Shown here: positions 16,814 through 25,596 of the stretch, in pieces | Position numbering within the stretch: the stretch's first letter is position 1 | How the letters are laid out: every line of letters begins with the position of its first letter | NCBI GenBank assembly: GCA_947504185.1 | Contig: CANNGJ010000027.1 | Coordinates: 1-39,029, forward strand | DNA from: an uncultured Tenacibaculum sp. | GTDB lineage: Bacteria; Bacteroidota; Bacteroidia; Flavobacteriales; Flavobacteriaceae | Direction of reading: 5' to 3' | DNA: 39,029 nt | Program-made: the position numbers and the translations under genes | The notes under the pieces: model-generated | Databases searched by the model: none | What the model was told of the DNA's origin: nothing | The model's input: only the letters and a program-made list of their open reading frames with translations

Positions 16814-17464
16814 TTAATTTTTGTGATATTCGTTAAGCACAGATTTTCTTCCAATTGTTTTAGTAATAATATCGTTTTCTAACTTCCACCCTCTAGCAGG
16901 AGAATATTCTCTACCATACCAAATAATTTGCAAGTGTAAATCATTCCATAATTCTCTTGGAAATAAACGTTTTGCATCTTTTTCTGTTTGATTGACGCTT
17001 TTTCCGTTAGATAAATTCCAACGAAACATTAATCGATGGATGTGAGTATCTACAGGAAATGCAGGTACGCCAAAAGCTTGACTCATAACAACACTTGCAG
17101 TTTTATGTCCAACGGCAGGTAATTCTTCTAAATATTCAAAACTTTGAGGAACCTTTCCATTATGCTTTTCAATTAATATTTTTGATAAACCGTAAATTCC
17201 TTTCGATTTCATTGGTGATAATCCACAAGGTCTAATAATTTCCTTAATTTCTTCTACGGTCATTTTTACCATATCAAAAGGATTATCAGCTTTAGCAAAC
17301 AGTAAAGGTGTAATTTGGTTTACACGAACATCGGTACACTGTGCTGATAATAAAACAGCAATTAAAAGCGTGTATGGATCCTTATGGTCTAATGGGACAG
17401 GTATTTCAGGATATAATTCTTCTAATGTATTTATAACAAATTGTACTTTGTCTGCCTTGGTCAT
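16814..17464 (-). CDS. nth: Endonuclease III-type DNA glycosylase/AP lyase without iron-sulphur cysteines
   Basis: This base-excision repair enzyme removes oxidised pyrimidines. I use the ATG at 17464 (216 residues, MTKADKVQ); a TTG two codons upstream is possible. The helix-hairpin-helix is LEELPAVGHKTASVV with catalytic K121, and D139 sits in FPVDTHIHR, so the active site is intact. In E. coli the C terminus carries C-x6-C-x2-C-x5-C for a [4Fe-4S] cluster. Here the equivalent stretch, GREYSPARGWKLENDIITKT, has no cysteine at all. I believe this is common in flavobacterial homologues. It is divergent from bcp with 34 bp between starts. Confidence 0.9.
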   Translation of the reverse strand: MTKADKVQFVINTLEELYPEIPVPLDHKDPYTLLIAVLLSAQCTDVRVNQITPLLFAKADNPFDMVKMTVEEIKEIIRPCGLSPMKSKGIYGLSKILIEKHNGKVPQSFEYLEELPAVGHKTASVVMSQAFGVPAFPVDTHIHRLMFRWNLSNGKSVNQTEKDAKRLFPRELWNDLHLQIIWYGREYSPARGWKLENDIITKTIGRKSVLNEYHKN

Positions 17465-17498
17465 TTTCAATATCTTTATATCGACAAAAATACAAATT

Positions 17499-17951
17499 AT
17501 GACTACATTAAAAATAGGAGATAAAGCACCAAATTTCGAATCAGTTGATGAAAAAGGAAATATTGTAAAACTTTCTGATTATAAAGGAAAAAAGTTAGTG
17601 TTATTCTTTTACCCAAAAGCGAGTACACCTGGTTGTACAGCAGAAGCATGCGATTTAAGAGACAATTATCAAACTTTTCTAGCAAAAGGTTATGATGTGT
17701 TAGGAGCGAGTGCAGATTCAGCTAAACGTCAACAAAATTGGATTAATAAGCACGAATTACCTTTCCCTTTGTTAGCGGATGAGAATAAAGAAGTTATTAA
17801 TGCTTTTGGAGTTTGGGGACCTAAAAAATTTATGGGACGTGAATACGACGGAATTCATCGTACTACTTTTGTAATTGATGAAAACGGAATTATTGAAGAC
17901 GTAATTGCTAAAGTGAAAACCAAAGCACATACTGAGCAAATTTTAGGATAA
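17499..17951 (+). CDS. bcp: Thioredoxin-dependent thiol peroxidase (Bcp/PrxQ)
   Basis: This 150-residue peroxiredoxin reduces hydroperoxides using thioredoxin. The peroxidatic cysteine is C46 in STPGCTAEAC and the resolving cysteine C51, the five-residue spacing of the E. coli-type atypical 2-Cys Bcp. LADENKEVINAFGVWGPKK and RTTFVIDENGII are typical later segments. An in-frame upstream extension to 17370 exists but overlaps the divergent nth gene. The ATG at 17499 gives the family's normal N terminus, KIGDKAPNF. It shares its short upstream region with nth, so an oxidative-damage link is plausible. A strong terminator follows. Confidence 0.95.
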   Translation: MTTLKIGDKAPNFESVDEKGNIVKLSDYKGKKLVLFFYPKASTPGCTAEACDLRDNYQTFLAKGYDVLGASADSAKRQQNWINKHELPFPLLADENKEVINAFGVWGPKKFMGREYDGIHRTTFVIDENGIIEDVIAKVKTKAHTEQILG

Positions 17952-17952
17952 T

Positions 17953-17989
17953 AAAAAAGCCAAGTAGATAATTTACTTGGCTTTTTTTT
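17953..17989. terminator. Bidirectional intrinsic terminator
   Basis: GCCAAGTA (17959-17966) pairs with TACTTGGC (17974-17981) across a 7-nt loop, extended by an A run before and eight Ts after. It ends bcp, and from the other side the sterol desaturase-like gene, whose stop it touches. Confidence 0.88.
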
Positions 17990-18923
17990 AGTTCTGTTTT
18001 TTTAGTTCAGCTTGTAGTTGTTTACTTGTTTGTGAACTTCCATCATGAGACCATCCTGGAGGCATAAAAACATATTTTAATCGAGTACCTAAAGGCAAAT
18101 CTTTTTTATTTTTAAAGAAGTCAGCAAAAATGGCTTTCCATTCGTGAAATAGAATATTAATTGGTCCTTTATCTTCTAAAGGCTTTGTTAAGCCGAATTT
18201 CAGTTCTTCATATTCTTCGGTAGTTTCTTCAGCTTGAAAAGTACCAAACATTCTATCCCAAATAATTAAAAACATTCCCATGTTTTTATCTAAATATTTT
18301 GTGTTAGAAGCATGATGTACTCTATGATGAGAAGGTGTTACAAAAATGTATTCCCAAATGTTTAAAAAGAATCCAGCAATTCCTTTTTTAGTATTCTTTT
18401 TAATAAAATTAGTATGACACAATGTTCCGTAATTTTGATTCATTGCATATGCAAACATAATGTGCAGTGGAGCTATTCCTATTAAAATTAAAGGGACTAA
18501 AAACATGAATCGATATAAAGGTTGAAATACTGGAGAACGGAAACCTGTAGAAATATTATAATATTCAGAATTGTGATGTGTTACGTGTACTGCCCAGAAA
18601 AACCTCGAATGATGATCTACATAATGATGGATGTAATACAAGAAATCTTGACCAATAAATGCGATTAACCAATATAAAAAACCAGTGTGCTCCCAATTAA
18701 TAAATCGATACTCATAGAAGAAATCCATTACAATAAATGAAATTCCGTACATTAAAGTATCTAATAATACATTGGTTAAAGCAAAATATACATTGGTTGA
18801 AACATCTTTAAATTCGTAGTTCTTGGCTTTTCTTTTATAGCTAAAATAAATTTCAATGATAATGGCAAGTGCGCAGATTGGAACAAACCATTTATATGCG
18901 TTTTGATGCGTGAAAATATCCAT
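17988..18923 (-). CDS. Sterol desaturase/fatty acid hydroxylase family membrane protein
   Basis: This 311-residue integral membrane di-iron oxygenase has about five hydrophobic segments, with clusters near 12-27, 46-68, 80-97, 130-155 and a later re-entrant stretch. The histidine boxes of the family are clear: HHYVDHH and HVTHH (about 99-118), CHTNF, and SHHRVHH (about 198-204). The reaction is hydroxylation or desaturation of a lipid; candidates are sterol-like or fatty acyl groups, perhaps sphingolipid or flavolipid chains, not decidable here. The basic C-terminal tail is probably cytosolic. It ends inside the shared terminator with bcp and lies 55 bp from the upstream esterase gene. Confidence 0.87.
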   Translation of the reverse strand: MDIFTHQNAYKWFVPICALAIIIEIYFSYKRKAKNYEFKDVSTNVYFALTNVLLDTLMYGISFIVMDFFYEYRFINWEHTGFLYWLIAFIGQDFLYYIHHYVDHHSRFFWAVHVTHHNSEYYNISTGFRSPVFQPLYRFMFLVPLILIGIAPLHIMFAYAMNQNYGTLCHTNFIKKNTKKGIAGFFLNIWEYIFVTPSHHRVHHASNTKYLDKNMGMFLIIWDRMFGTFQAEETTEEYEELKFGLTKPLEDKGPINILFHEWKAIFADFFKNKKDLPLGTRLKYVFMPPGWSHDGSSQTSKQLQAELKKQN

Positions 18924-18978
18924 TAATTAATTTTTAAGCTGCAAAGATAGCAGATATTTAGAATTAGTATTAGAAGGT

Positions 18979-19620
18979 TTAAGATTTTAACCTTTCAATG
19001 ATCCAAGCTTTAAAACTATAAAAGTTTTGAGGAGCAACTCCATGACCAACAGGATACTCAGAGTACTCAGATTTTAAGTTATAGTTATTTAGTAAAGAAG
19101 GAGCTTTTCTAGCCCAATTAACAGGTAATACTTGATCTACTGTTCCGTGAGAAATATAGTAATCTGTAATAATATTTTTTGAAACTTCTTTAGGCAATAA
19201 ATCTTCATTAATATAACCACTTAAAGCTATAACATGATTTACTTTATTGGGATATAAAAAACTTAAAGCATAACTTAAAATAGCTCCTTGACTAAATCCT
19301 AACAAAAATGTCTTATCTGGGTTTGTATTGTATTTAGCTTTTACTTCATCAATAAAAATGGCTATTTTATCTATAGATTCTTTTGCTTGTACTAAATCAG
19401 AAAATTTTTCATTATTCGCATCAAAATTAATGGCATACCAGGCATAAGCTCCAAATCCCATACTATGAGGGGCTTGAGTACTAATAATTAATAAATCATC
19501 AGGTAATTCTTCAGCAAATGAAAATAAATCTTGTTCATTACTACCATAACCGTGTAGTAAAACTAATAAAGGTGGATTGTTAGATGGTTGCTTAGGTTCT
19601 CTAACTATATAATGAAGCAT
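18979..19620 (-). CDS. Alpha/beta hydrolase, phospholipase/carboxylesterase family
   Basis: This 213-residue cytosolic esterase has LLHGYGSNEQDL (about 21-32, oxyanion loop), the nucleophile elbow GFSQG with S110, the acid D162 in HGTVDQVLP and H193 in VGHGV, a complete Ser-Asp-His triad. STQAPHSMGFGAYAWY matches the family's substrate-pocket region. It resembles YpfH/acyl-protein-thioesterase-like enzymes; the substrate is unknown. It starts at the ATG 19618-19620. A hairpin terminator upstream (19639-19666) suggests it is transcribed apart from the pyrC-like operon. Confidence 0.87.
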   Translation of the reverse strand: MLHYIVREPKQPSNNPPLLVLLHGYGSNEQDLFSFAEELPDDLLIISTQAPHSMGFGAYAWYAINFDANNEKFSDLVQAKESIDKIAIFIDEVKAKYNTNPDKTFLLGFSQGAILSYALSFLYPNKVNHVIALSGYINEDLLPKEVSKNIITDYYISHGTVDQVLPVNWARKAPSLLNNYNLKSEYSEYPVGHGVAPQNFYSFKAWIIERLKS

Positions 19621-19638
19621 TGTTTTTGTTTTTAATTT

Positions 19639-19666
19639 AAAACCTCACAGCTTTAAAACTGTGAGG
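19639..19666 (-). terminator. Intrinsic terminator of the BatA/dihydroorotase-like operon
   Basis: CCTCACAG (19643-19650) and CTGTGAGG (19659-19666) form an 8-bp GC-containing stem with an 8-nt loop. On the minus strand it is followed by TTTTAAAT. It lies between the small membrane protein and the esterase gene. Confidence 0.75.
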
Positions 19667-19693
19667 CCTACTAATATTTTTATGATTGTAAAT

Positions 19694-20020
19694 TTAAATT
19701 CCTTTAAACCAGTTTTGAAATTGTTCTCCAAAAACAGGAATTAACTTTTTTTCTCCTTTTAAAACTGCCATAAAGCTAATAATCCAAAGGACAAATAAAA
19801 GTACACCAACAATCCATCCAGCGAAACTTCCTAAATATTTATAAACAATCCAAGTGTTTAAAAAAGAAAGAAGATTTAAACCTATCATTTGTCTAATATA
19901 AAAATTTGCAAATGAGTTTTTCTTATTCATATTTAAGACAAAAGCGATAATTAATCCAATAACCCAAAAATGACTAATAATTGCTGCAGTTTTGCCTTCT
20001 TCAACAGTTTGATTTTCCAT
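19694..20020 (-). CDS. Small DUF4870/Tic20-like membrane protein
   Basis: This 108-residue protein begins with EEGKTAAIISHFWVIGLIIA, the first helix of DUF4870/Tic20-like proteins. It continues NMNKKNSFANFYIRQMIGLN, which resembles the family's K-(D/N)-x(2)-F-x(3)-H/Q-x(3)-L motif, then two more helices (about 49-66 and 67-88). The tail ends GEQFQNWFKGI. Three to four helices, no signal peptide. Function unknown. It starts 5 bp after the dihydroorotase-like stop, so it is the last gene of that operon. Confidence 0.72.
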   Translation of the reverse strand: MENQTVEEGKTAAIISHFWVIGLIIAFVLNMNKKNSFANFYIRQMIGLNLLSFLNTWIVYKYLGSFAGWIVGVLLFVLWIISFMAVLKGEKKLIPVFGEQFQNWFKGI

Positions 20021-20025
20021 AAAAT

Positions 20026-21285
20026 TTAATTGTTTAAAATTAATTGATTGTTATTCAGAACTCCATAGGCTTTCCCTTTGAGTTTCTTTCCTATAAATAT
20101 ACTGTTTTTTGAAGTAGATAAAATATTGCTTTCAGAAAAAGTATAATCGCCTTCTGTTGTAAATAAAGTTAAAGATGCTTTTTGATTTTCCTGAATTGAT
20201 ATTTTTTCTATTCCAAAACGCTCCTTAGAGTTATTGGATAAACAATTTACAATGGTTTCTATATCTAATACAGTATTTAAGGCTCCGAAAGCGGTTTCTA
20301 AACCAATCGTACCATCTTTTGCAGTAGAAAATTCTATTTTTTTATGTTCAATATCAATTGGATTATGATCTGATGTAATGATATCAATAGTTCCATCTTT
20401 TAACCCTTTTAATAAAGCTTTAGTGTCTTTTATTGTTCTTAAAGGCGGGTTTACTTTCTTGTTTCCATCAAAACCATGTAACTCATCATCTGTTAAAACT
20501 AAATTATGAACAGCAACGCTACATGTAACGTCTAATCCTTTCTTTTTAGCTTCTTTAATTAGTTTAACAGATTTCGCAGTTGTAATTGTAGGTATGTGTA
20601 ATTTACCTCCAGTATATTCTAGTAAAAATAAATCACGAGAAATTTGAATTTCCTCGGCTAAAGCAGGAATACCTTTTAAGCCTAACAGCGTACTGTTCTT
20701 ACCCTCGTTAGCAACCCCATCTCCAGCAATTGAATTGTTTTTAGGAAAGCTTAATGCTAAGCCATCAAAATTTTGAGTATATAATAATGCAATTTTTAAC
20801 AAATTATCATTTGCTATAGGTTTGTTGTAATCACCAAAAGCAATTGCGCCAGATTGTTGCATATCATACAATTCCGCCATTTCAACACCTTTACTTTGCT
20901 GAGTTAAAGTACCAATAGGATATAGGTTGGTAGCAAATCCATTCGCTTTATTAATTAAAAATTCAACAGAAGATTTGTTATCAATTACAGGATTTGTATT
21001 TGGGTTTACAGCCACAGCGGTAAAACCACTTTTAGCTGCAACTTCTAAACCATGTTGTATCGTTTCCCGTTCTTCATATCCAGGCTCACCAAAAGAAACA
21101 CTAGAGTCAAACCAACCAGTAGAAACGTGTAAGTTGTCAAGTTCTACAACTTGATAATCATCTTTTTTAGAGATATTACTATCAATTTTAGTAATTGTTC
21201 CGTTGGTAATTAAAATGTCTTTGGATTGTTGATGAAAAGGACTTGAAGCGTCTATGATTGTTGCCGACTTTATAAGCGTTATCAT
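20026..21285 (-). CDS. Dihydroorotase-like protein lacking metal-ligand histidines
   Basis: This 419-residue amidohydrolase-fold protein aligns with class I dihydroorotase along its length: IIDASSPFHQQSKDILI, GWFD-x6-GEPG (57-69), GFTAVAVNPNTNPV, TTAKSVKLIKEAKKKGLDVTC and TSDHNP. The catalytic metal signature D-x-H-x-H-x-R is altered: the histidine positions are S62 and S64 and the arginine is G66. The later CHVST-type histidine is T in HIPTITT. A functional di-zinc site is therefore unlikely, recalling non-catalytic PyrC' subunits that associate with aspartate transcarbamoylase. A true pyrC would have to be elsewhere. Operon: 4-bp overlap with the upstream BatA gene, 5 bp to the next. Confidence 0.85.
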   Translation of the reverse strand: MITLIKSATIIDASSPFHQQSKDILITNGTITKIDSNISKKDDYQVVELDNLHVSTGWFDSSVSFGEPGYEERETIQHGLEVAAKSGFTAVAVNPNTNPVIDNKSSVEFLINKANGFATNLYPIGTLTQQSKGVEMAELYDMQQSGAIAFGDYNKPIANDNLLKIALLYTQNFDGLALSFPKNNSIAGDGVANEGKNSTLLGLKGIPALAEEIQISRDLFLLEYTGGKLHIPTITTAKSVKLIKEAKKKGLDVTCSVAVHNLVLTDDELHGFDGNKKVNPPLRTIKDTKALLKGLKDGTIDIITSDHNPIDIEHKKIEFSTAKDGTIGLETAFGALNTVLDIETIVNCLSNNSKERFGIEKISIQENQKASLTLFTTEGDYTFSESNILSTSKNSIFIGKKLKGKAYGVLNNNQLILNN

Positions 21286-23216
21286 GGTTTAAAGAATTTT
21301 AAAATCAAAATTTCTAAAAGCAAAGATACAATGGCTAATGCTAAAAACCATTTCCAAAGCCATTGAATTTTATTTTCGTTATTTATACTTTCTAAAGTGT
21401 TTTTTACTGATGTTGAAATACTTGTATTATCAAGATTAGAAACATCTAAATAGTTTAATGAGCTTTCATACTTAGAATAATTAAAAGCGATGTTTTTTAA
21501 AATGTTATCATCTTGTTTCACTTGATAAAAACCAGCTTTTAAAGGTTGATTGGTTGTCGTGATACTAACCTTATTTTGAAATGTTTGTTGTAAAGGAATA
21601 AAAGAGGTTTTGTTATTTGTAATTGCTAAAACTTCGTCTTTTCCTATTTGTGCATCGATGTCGATCGTGTTTTGCTGACTAATAGTATAATAAAGTTTTG
21701 AAAGCTGTAAACTTTGCTTTCCAATATTGTAAAATATAGGTACTATTAAAGGTGAATTGGTAAAGTTGCTATTCTCGTTGTTTAGAGGAGCAGCTACCCA
21801 ATAAAATGATGAGTTTGCTAAGTTTTTTTGTTTTATGAAACCTTGTTTATTTTCGAAAGAAACAATTGTACTCACATTATTAAAAGAAGTAATGAAAGAG
21901 TTTTTTACAAAAGGATATTGGAAGTTACGAACCTTTTTATCAAAAACATTCTTTAATAGTGGATGATTATAATTAATCTCAGTAATTTTTAAACTGTCTT
22001 TTTTCTTAGAAAGTAAACGTCCAATAGTAGCTTTCTTAAAAAAGTTATTGTAAGAGTTTACACTTGTATTTTTATGTGGAATAACAATGATATTACCACC
22101 TTTTTTAGAGTAATCAACTAAACTACTGATTAAGGTTTCAGGAATGCTCTCAATTTCATTTAAAACAATTAAATTCTGTTTAGGAATTAAGTTGTAGTTA
22201 ACATTTTTAGGAGTAGAACTAATAAAATTAAACTCTTTATTGGTATAAATTCTTTCCAGAAAACTTGAAGATTCACCAATGTTTAAAACATTAATTTTTG
22301 TTGCTGTATTTATCGAAAAGTAAAACGAATTGTCGAAACTATAAGTGTCGTTTATGTTGATGTCTATTCTTCCAAGAAATGCTGGGTTTTTTACTATTGA
22401 AAAAACGACAGTTTCTGTTTGATTTTGTTGAACAGAAAACGTTTGCTTATTAATTAACTTTTCTTGATTGTAAATAGCAATAGGAATGTTATTCTTTGCA
22501 GCGCCTTGATTTTTGATTAAGATATTCACTTCATAATTAGAAGAACCATTTTCTTTAATAAAAACGCTATCTATAGAGATGTTACTTTTCTGTTCAGGAC
22601 TTAGTTTTATTAGTTCAGCATTTAAATCTAAATTATTTAAATCTTCTTTTTGTATATTTTGAAAATCAGAAATTAAGATGTTTTTTGAATTGGAACTGTT
22701 ACTGTTATTTTCGTTTGAAATCTTTAAAAGAACATCTTCAATATGTAAATTCTTGGCAGTAGTTGTAGTTTTTAGTAAAATGTCTTTTAAGTCAGATGCA
22801 GTTTTGTTTTTATAAAAGTTATCATTAGTTAGTAAAGAATAACTTGCTTTGTCTGATAAGTTTTCAATAATTTCTTGAGAAGCTACTTGGAGTAGATTTC
22901 CTTTTTCTCCAGCAGTATTTAAACTTAATGAGTTATCAAGGTGAATAAAAAAATGCTGCTTTTCATCAACTTTATGATTGCTAAAATAAGGTTGAGAAAA
23001 GGCTAATATTAAGGTTGTTAAAAGTAAAAGTCGAGTAGCTAAGATTAACCATTTTTTTATACGAGAACTTTTTCGGGTTTGTAAAACTAATTTTTGTAAA
23101 AAAGCAACATTGGTAAACGGAACTTTTACAAATCGTTGCAATTGAAATAAATGCACCAAAATTGGGATTAATAAAAATGCTAAGAAATATAAAATTTCAG
23201 GATGTTTAAATTGCAT
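21282..23216 (-). CDS. BatA (aerotolerance N-terminal) domain membrane protein
   Basis: This 644-residue protein opens with the BatA N-terminal domain: helix about 7-23 (EILYFLAFLLIPILVHLF), QLQRFVKVPFTNVAFLQKL, then RKSSRIKKWLILATRLLLLT and a second helix ending AFSQPYF. A long periplasmic region follows with a von Willebrand-like start, FFIHLDNSLSLN, in which a strict MIDAS DxSxS is D-N-S-L-S, so metal binding is possible. Later FDNSFYFSI and VIPHKNTS lead to a last helix near 624-642. Function unknown; family members occur with MoxR/Bat clusters, though not here. Its stop overlaps the next start (ATGA). Divergent from the methyltransferase by 121 bp. Confidence 0.82.
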   Translation of the reverse strand: MQFKHPEILYFLAFLLIPILVHLFQLQRFVKVPFTNVAFLQKLVLQTRKSSRIKKWLILATRLLLLTTLILAFSQPYFSNHKVDEKQHFFIHLDNSLSLNTAGEKGNLLQVASQEIIENLSDKASYSLLTNDNFYKNKTASDLKDILLKTTTTAKNLHIEDVLLKISNENNSNSSNSKNILISDFQNIQKEDLNNLDLNAELIKLSPEQKSNISIDSVFIKENGSSNYEVNILIKNQGAAKNNIPIAIYNQEKLINKQTFSVQQNQTETVVFSIVKNPAFLGRIDININDTYSFDNSFYFSINTATKINVLNIGESSSFLERIYTNKEFNFISSTPKNVNYNLIPKQNLIVLNEIESIPETLISSLVDYSKKGGNIIVIPHKNTSVNSYNNFFKKATIGRLLSKKKDSLKITEINYNHPLLKNVFDKKVRNFQYPFVKNSFITSFNNVSTIVSFENKQGFIKQKNLANSSFYWVAAPLNNENSNFTNSPLIVPIFYNIGKQSLQLSKLYYTISQQNTIDIDAQIGKDEVLAITNNKTSFIPLQQTFQNKVSITTTNQPLKAGFYQVKQDDNILKNIAFNYSKYESSLNYLDVSNLDNTSISTSVKNTLESINNENKIQWLWKWFLALAIVSLLLEILILKFFKP

Positions 23217-23325
23217 AGATTCGTTTTACTAAATGTAAAAATAGCCAATTTGATGGTTTAAAAAAGAATGAAGTTAAAAATCTGTTAGAATATTGTTTTG
23301 TTTTCGACAAAGCATCAAATTTTAC

Positions 23326-23333
23326 TATTTTTG
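23326..23333 (+). promoter_or_regulatory. -7 element immediately upstream of the methyltransferase ATG
   Basis: TATTTTTG matches TAnnTTTG and ends four bases before the ATG at 23338. If used, transcription would begin at or within a base or two of the start codon, giving a leaderless mRNA. A -33 TTG is at 23298-23300, 25 nt away, longer than typical. Confidence 0.4.
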
Positions 23334-23337
23334 AGCT

Positions 23338-24003
23338 ATGACTACAAAAGAGAGTGATTGTAAAATTCCAGATGAAAATAACTTAAAAACACACTGGAAT
23401 ACCGCTTATACCAAAAATACTACCGAGAAGTTAGGATGGTATGAAGAAAGTTCAAAAGAAACATTAGACTTAATACATAAAACCGGAATAGTTAAAAATG
23501 CTAAAATTTTAAATGTTGGTGTTGGTTCATCAATGTTAGTTGATGAATTGTTAGCAAAAGGATATTCTAATATAATAGCAAACGACTTTTCCGAGAAAGC
23601 ATTAAGTGACTTAAAAGAACGGTTAGAAGATGAGGCCTCTAAAGTAAGTTTTATTATAGATGATTTAACCAATTCAACCGAGTTGAAAAAACTTGATAAT
23701 GTTGCTGTTTGGAACGATAGAGCGGTATTGCATTTCTTTTTAAAGAAAGAAGAACAAGACGCTTACTTTAATTTGGTTAAAAAAGTAGTGAACCCAAATG
23801 GGTTTGTGATTATTGCAGTTTTTGCTTTAGACGGAGCTGAAAAATGTTGTGGTTTAGAATTACAACGTTATAATACTGATATGCTGCAAGAAAGATTAGG
23901 AGATGATTTTGTTTTAAAAGAAGATTTTAATCACACTTTTATAAATCCTTACGGAGGAGAAAGACCTTATGTTTATACATTGTTTCAAAGAAAAAGTAAG
24001 TAA
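23338..24003 (+). CDS. Class I SAM-dependent methyltransferase
   Basis: This 221-residue protein has a Rossmann methyltransferase core. Motif I is ILNVGVGSSMLVDELLAKGY (about 58-77), motif II NIIANDFSEKAL with the ribose-binding acidic residue, then FIIDDL and VAVWNDRAVLHFF for motif IV. The N-terminal segment HWNTAYTKNTTEKLGWYEES is typical of thiopurine or thiol methyltransferase-like members (HWNxxYxx...LGWYE). LDGAEKCCGLELQRYN carries a Cys pair of unknown use. The bshC start follows directly at 24004, so it is operonic with bacillithiol synthesis and a thiol or metalloid substrate is tempting but unproven. Confidence 0.82.
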   Translation: MTTKESDCKIPDENNLKTHWNTAYTKNTTEKLGWYEESSKETLDLIHKTGIVKNAKILNVGVGSSMLVDELLAKGYSNIIANDFSEKALSDLKERLEDEASKVSFIIDDLTNSTELKKLDNVAVWNDRAVLHFFLKKEEQDAYFNLVKKVVNPNGFVIIAVFALDGAEKCCGLELQRYNTDMLQERLGDDFVLKEDFNHTFINPYGGERPYVYTLFQRKSK

Positions 24004-25596
24004 ATGAAAGTAACAAACATCCCTTTTAAAACAACAGGTTTTTTCTCTAAAACAATGATTGATTATTTAGAGAAAAATGAAAATACAATACCTTTTTATG
24101 GTAACTATCCATCTATAGAAGGATTAAAAAAACAAATAGCAATTAAAAGAGATTCATTTAAAACTGAATCTAGAAAAACTTTGATTAATGTTTTAAACAA
24201 ACAATACAATCAAGTTAAAACTTCAGAAGAAACTGCTAAGAATATAAACGACTTAAGTTTAGAGAACACGTTTACAATTACCACAGGACATCAATTAAAC
24301 TTGTTTACTGGTCCGTTATATTTTTTATATAAAATAGTTTCGGTAATTAATTTGTGTGAAGAATTAAGAGCTGAGAATCCAAATGAAAATTTTGTTCCTA
24401 TTTATTGGATGGCTACTGAAGATCACGATTTTGAAGAGATTAATTATTTTAATTTTAAAGGAAAGAAAGTTCAGTGGAACTCTGATCAAACTGGTGGAGT
24501 AGGGCGTTTTTCTACTGAAGGTTTGAATGAAGTTTTAGAAGTGCTATCGAATCATTTAGGAACTTCTAAAAATGCTCAGTATTTAAATGAACTTTTTAAA
24601 GATGGGTATTTAAAACACGATACTTTAGCCAATGCAACTCGATATATTGCCAATGAATTATTTGGTGAGTACGGTTTGGTAGTTATTGATGCTGATGATA
24701 CAGCGTTAAAGCAAGAGTTTGTTCCTTATGTTGAAAGAGAGTTAACTGAACAAATTTCTCATAAGAAGGTAACGGAAACAATTTCTGAGCTAGAAAAGAG
24801 TTATAAGGTTCAAGTAAATCCGAGAGAAATCAACTTATTTTATTTAACTGATGAAATTCGTGAGCGTATAGTTTTTGAAGATGGACTGTATAAAGTTAAC
24901 GAAACGAATATTACGTGGACTAAAGACGAGATTTTAAAACATTTGAAAGAAAAACCAGAATGTTTTTCTCCAAATGTAATAAAGCGTCCACTATATCAAG
25001 AAGTTATTTTACCAAACTTATGTTACATCGGTGGAGGTGGTGAATTAGCATATTGGTTTGAGTTAAAGAAGTATTTTGAAGCAGTAGAAATTCCATTTCC
25101 AATATTGTTATTACGAAACTCAGTTCAAGTAATTTCTGAAAAGCAGCAAAAAAAATTAAACAACTTGAATATTTCGATTGAAGAGTTGTTTAAGAAACAA
25201 AATGATTTGCTAGCTCAAAAAGCTTTAGAAAGTTCAGAAATAAAAGTAGATTTTGCGCAACAGAAACAGTTTTTACAAAATCAGTTTAAAGAGTTGCGAA
25301 CTGTAGCGGAAAAAACCGATGTTTCATTTGTGGGAGCAGTAAATGCTCAGGAGAAAAAGCAATTAAAGGGATTGCAGAATCTTGAAAAGCGTTGGTTAAG
25401 AGCAGAAAAAAGAAAACAGAAAGAATTGGTTGATAGAATCGTATTATTGCAAAACGAAATATTACCAAATCAAAGTTTAGAAGAACGACAACGTAATTTT
25501 TCAGAATATTATTTAGAATACGGAACTACTTTTATAAAAACATTAAAAGAAAATTTACATCCGTTACAATTAGAATTTACAGTACTTACACTTTAA
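24004..25596 (+). CDS. bshC: Bacillithiol biosynthesis cysteine-adding enzyme BshC
   Basis: This 530-residue protein, of the family's length (about 530-540), adds cysteine to GlcN-malate in the last step of bacillithiol synthesis. Visible segments are PFYGNYPSIEGLKKQI, the nucleotide-binding-like ITTGHQLNLFTGPLYFLYKI (about 96-115), PIYWMATEDHDFEEINYF (about 134-151), PNLCYIGGGGELAYWFELK, and the coiled coil from about 376-490. It is abutted by the methyltransferase stop and overlaps the rlmF start by one base (TAATG). The genes bshA and bshB are not in the window. Confidence 0.95.
   Translation: MKVTNIPFKTTGFFSKTMIDYLEKNENTIPFYGNYPSIEGLKKQIAIKRDSFKTESRKTLINVLNKQYNQVKTSEETAKNINDLSLENTFTITTGHQLNLFTGPLYFLYKIVSVINLCEELRAENPNENFVPIYWMATEDHDFEEINYFNFKGKKVQWNSDQTGGVGRFSTEGLNEVLEVLSNHLGTSKNAQYLNELFKDGYLKHDTLANATRYIANELFGEYGLVVIDADDTALKQEFVPYVERELTEQISHKKVTETISELEKSYKVQVNPREINLFYLTDEIRERIVFEDGLYKVNETNITWTKDEILKHLKEKPECFSPNVIKRPLYQEVILPNLCYIGGGGELAYWFELKKYFEAVEIPFPILLLRNSVQVISEKQQKKLNNLNISIEELFKKQNDLLAQKALESSEIKVDFAQQKQFLQNQFKELRTVAEKTDVSFVGAVNAQEKKQLKGLQNLEKRWLRAEKRKQKELVDRIVLLQNEILPNQSLEERQRNFSEYYLEYGTTFIKTLKENLHPLQLEFTVLTL

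Noticed and set aside
17370..17498. Longer N terminus for Bcp (193 residues)
   Set aside because: The extension overlaps the divergent nth gene and does not resemble the family. The ATG at 17499 gives the normal length and start.
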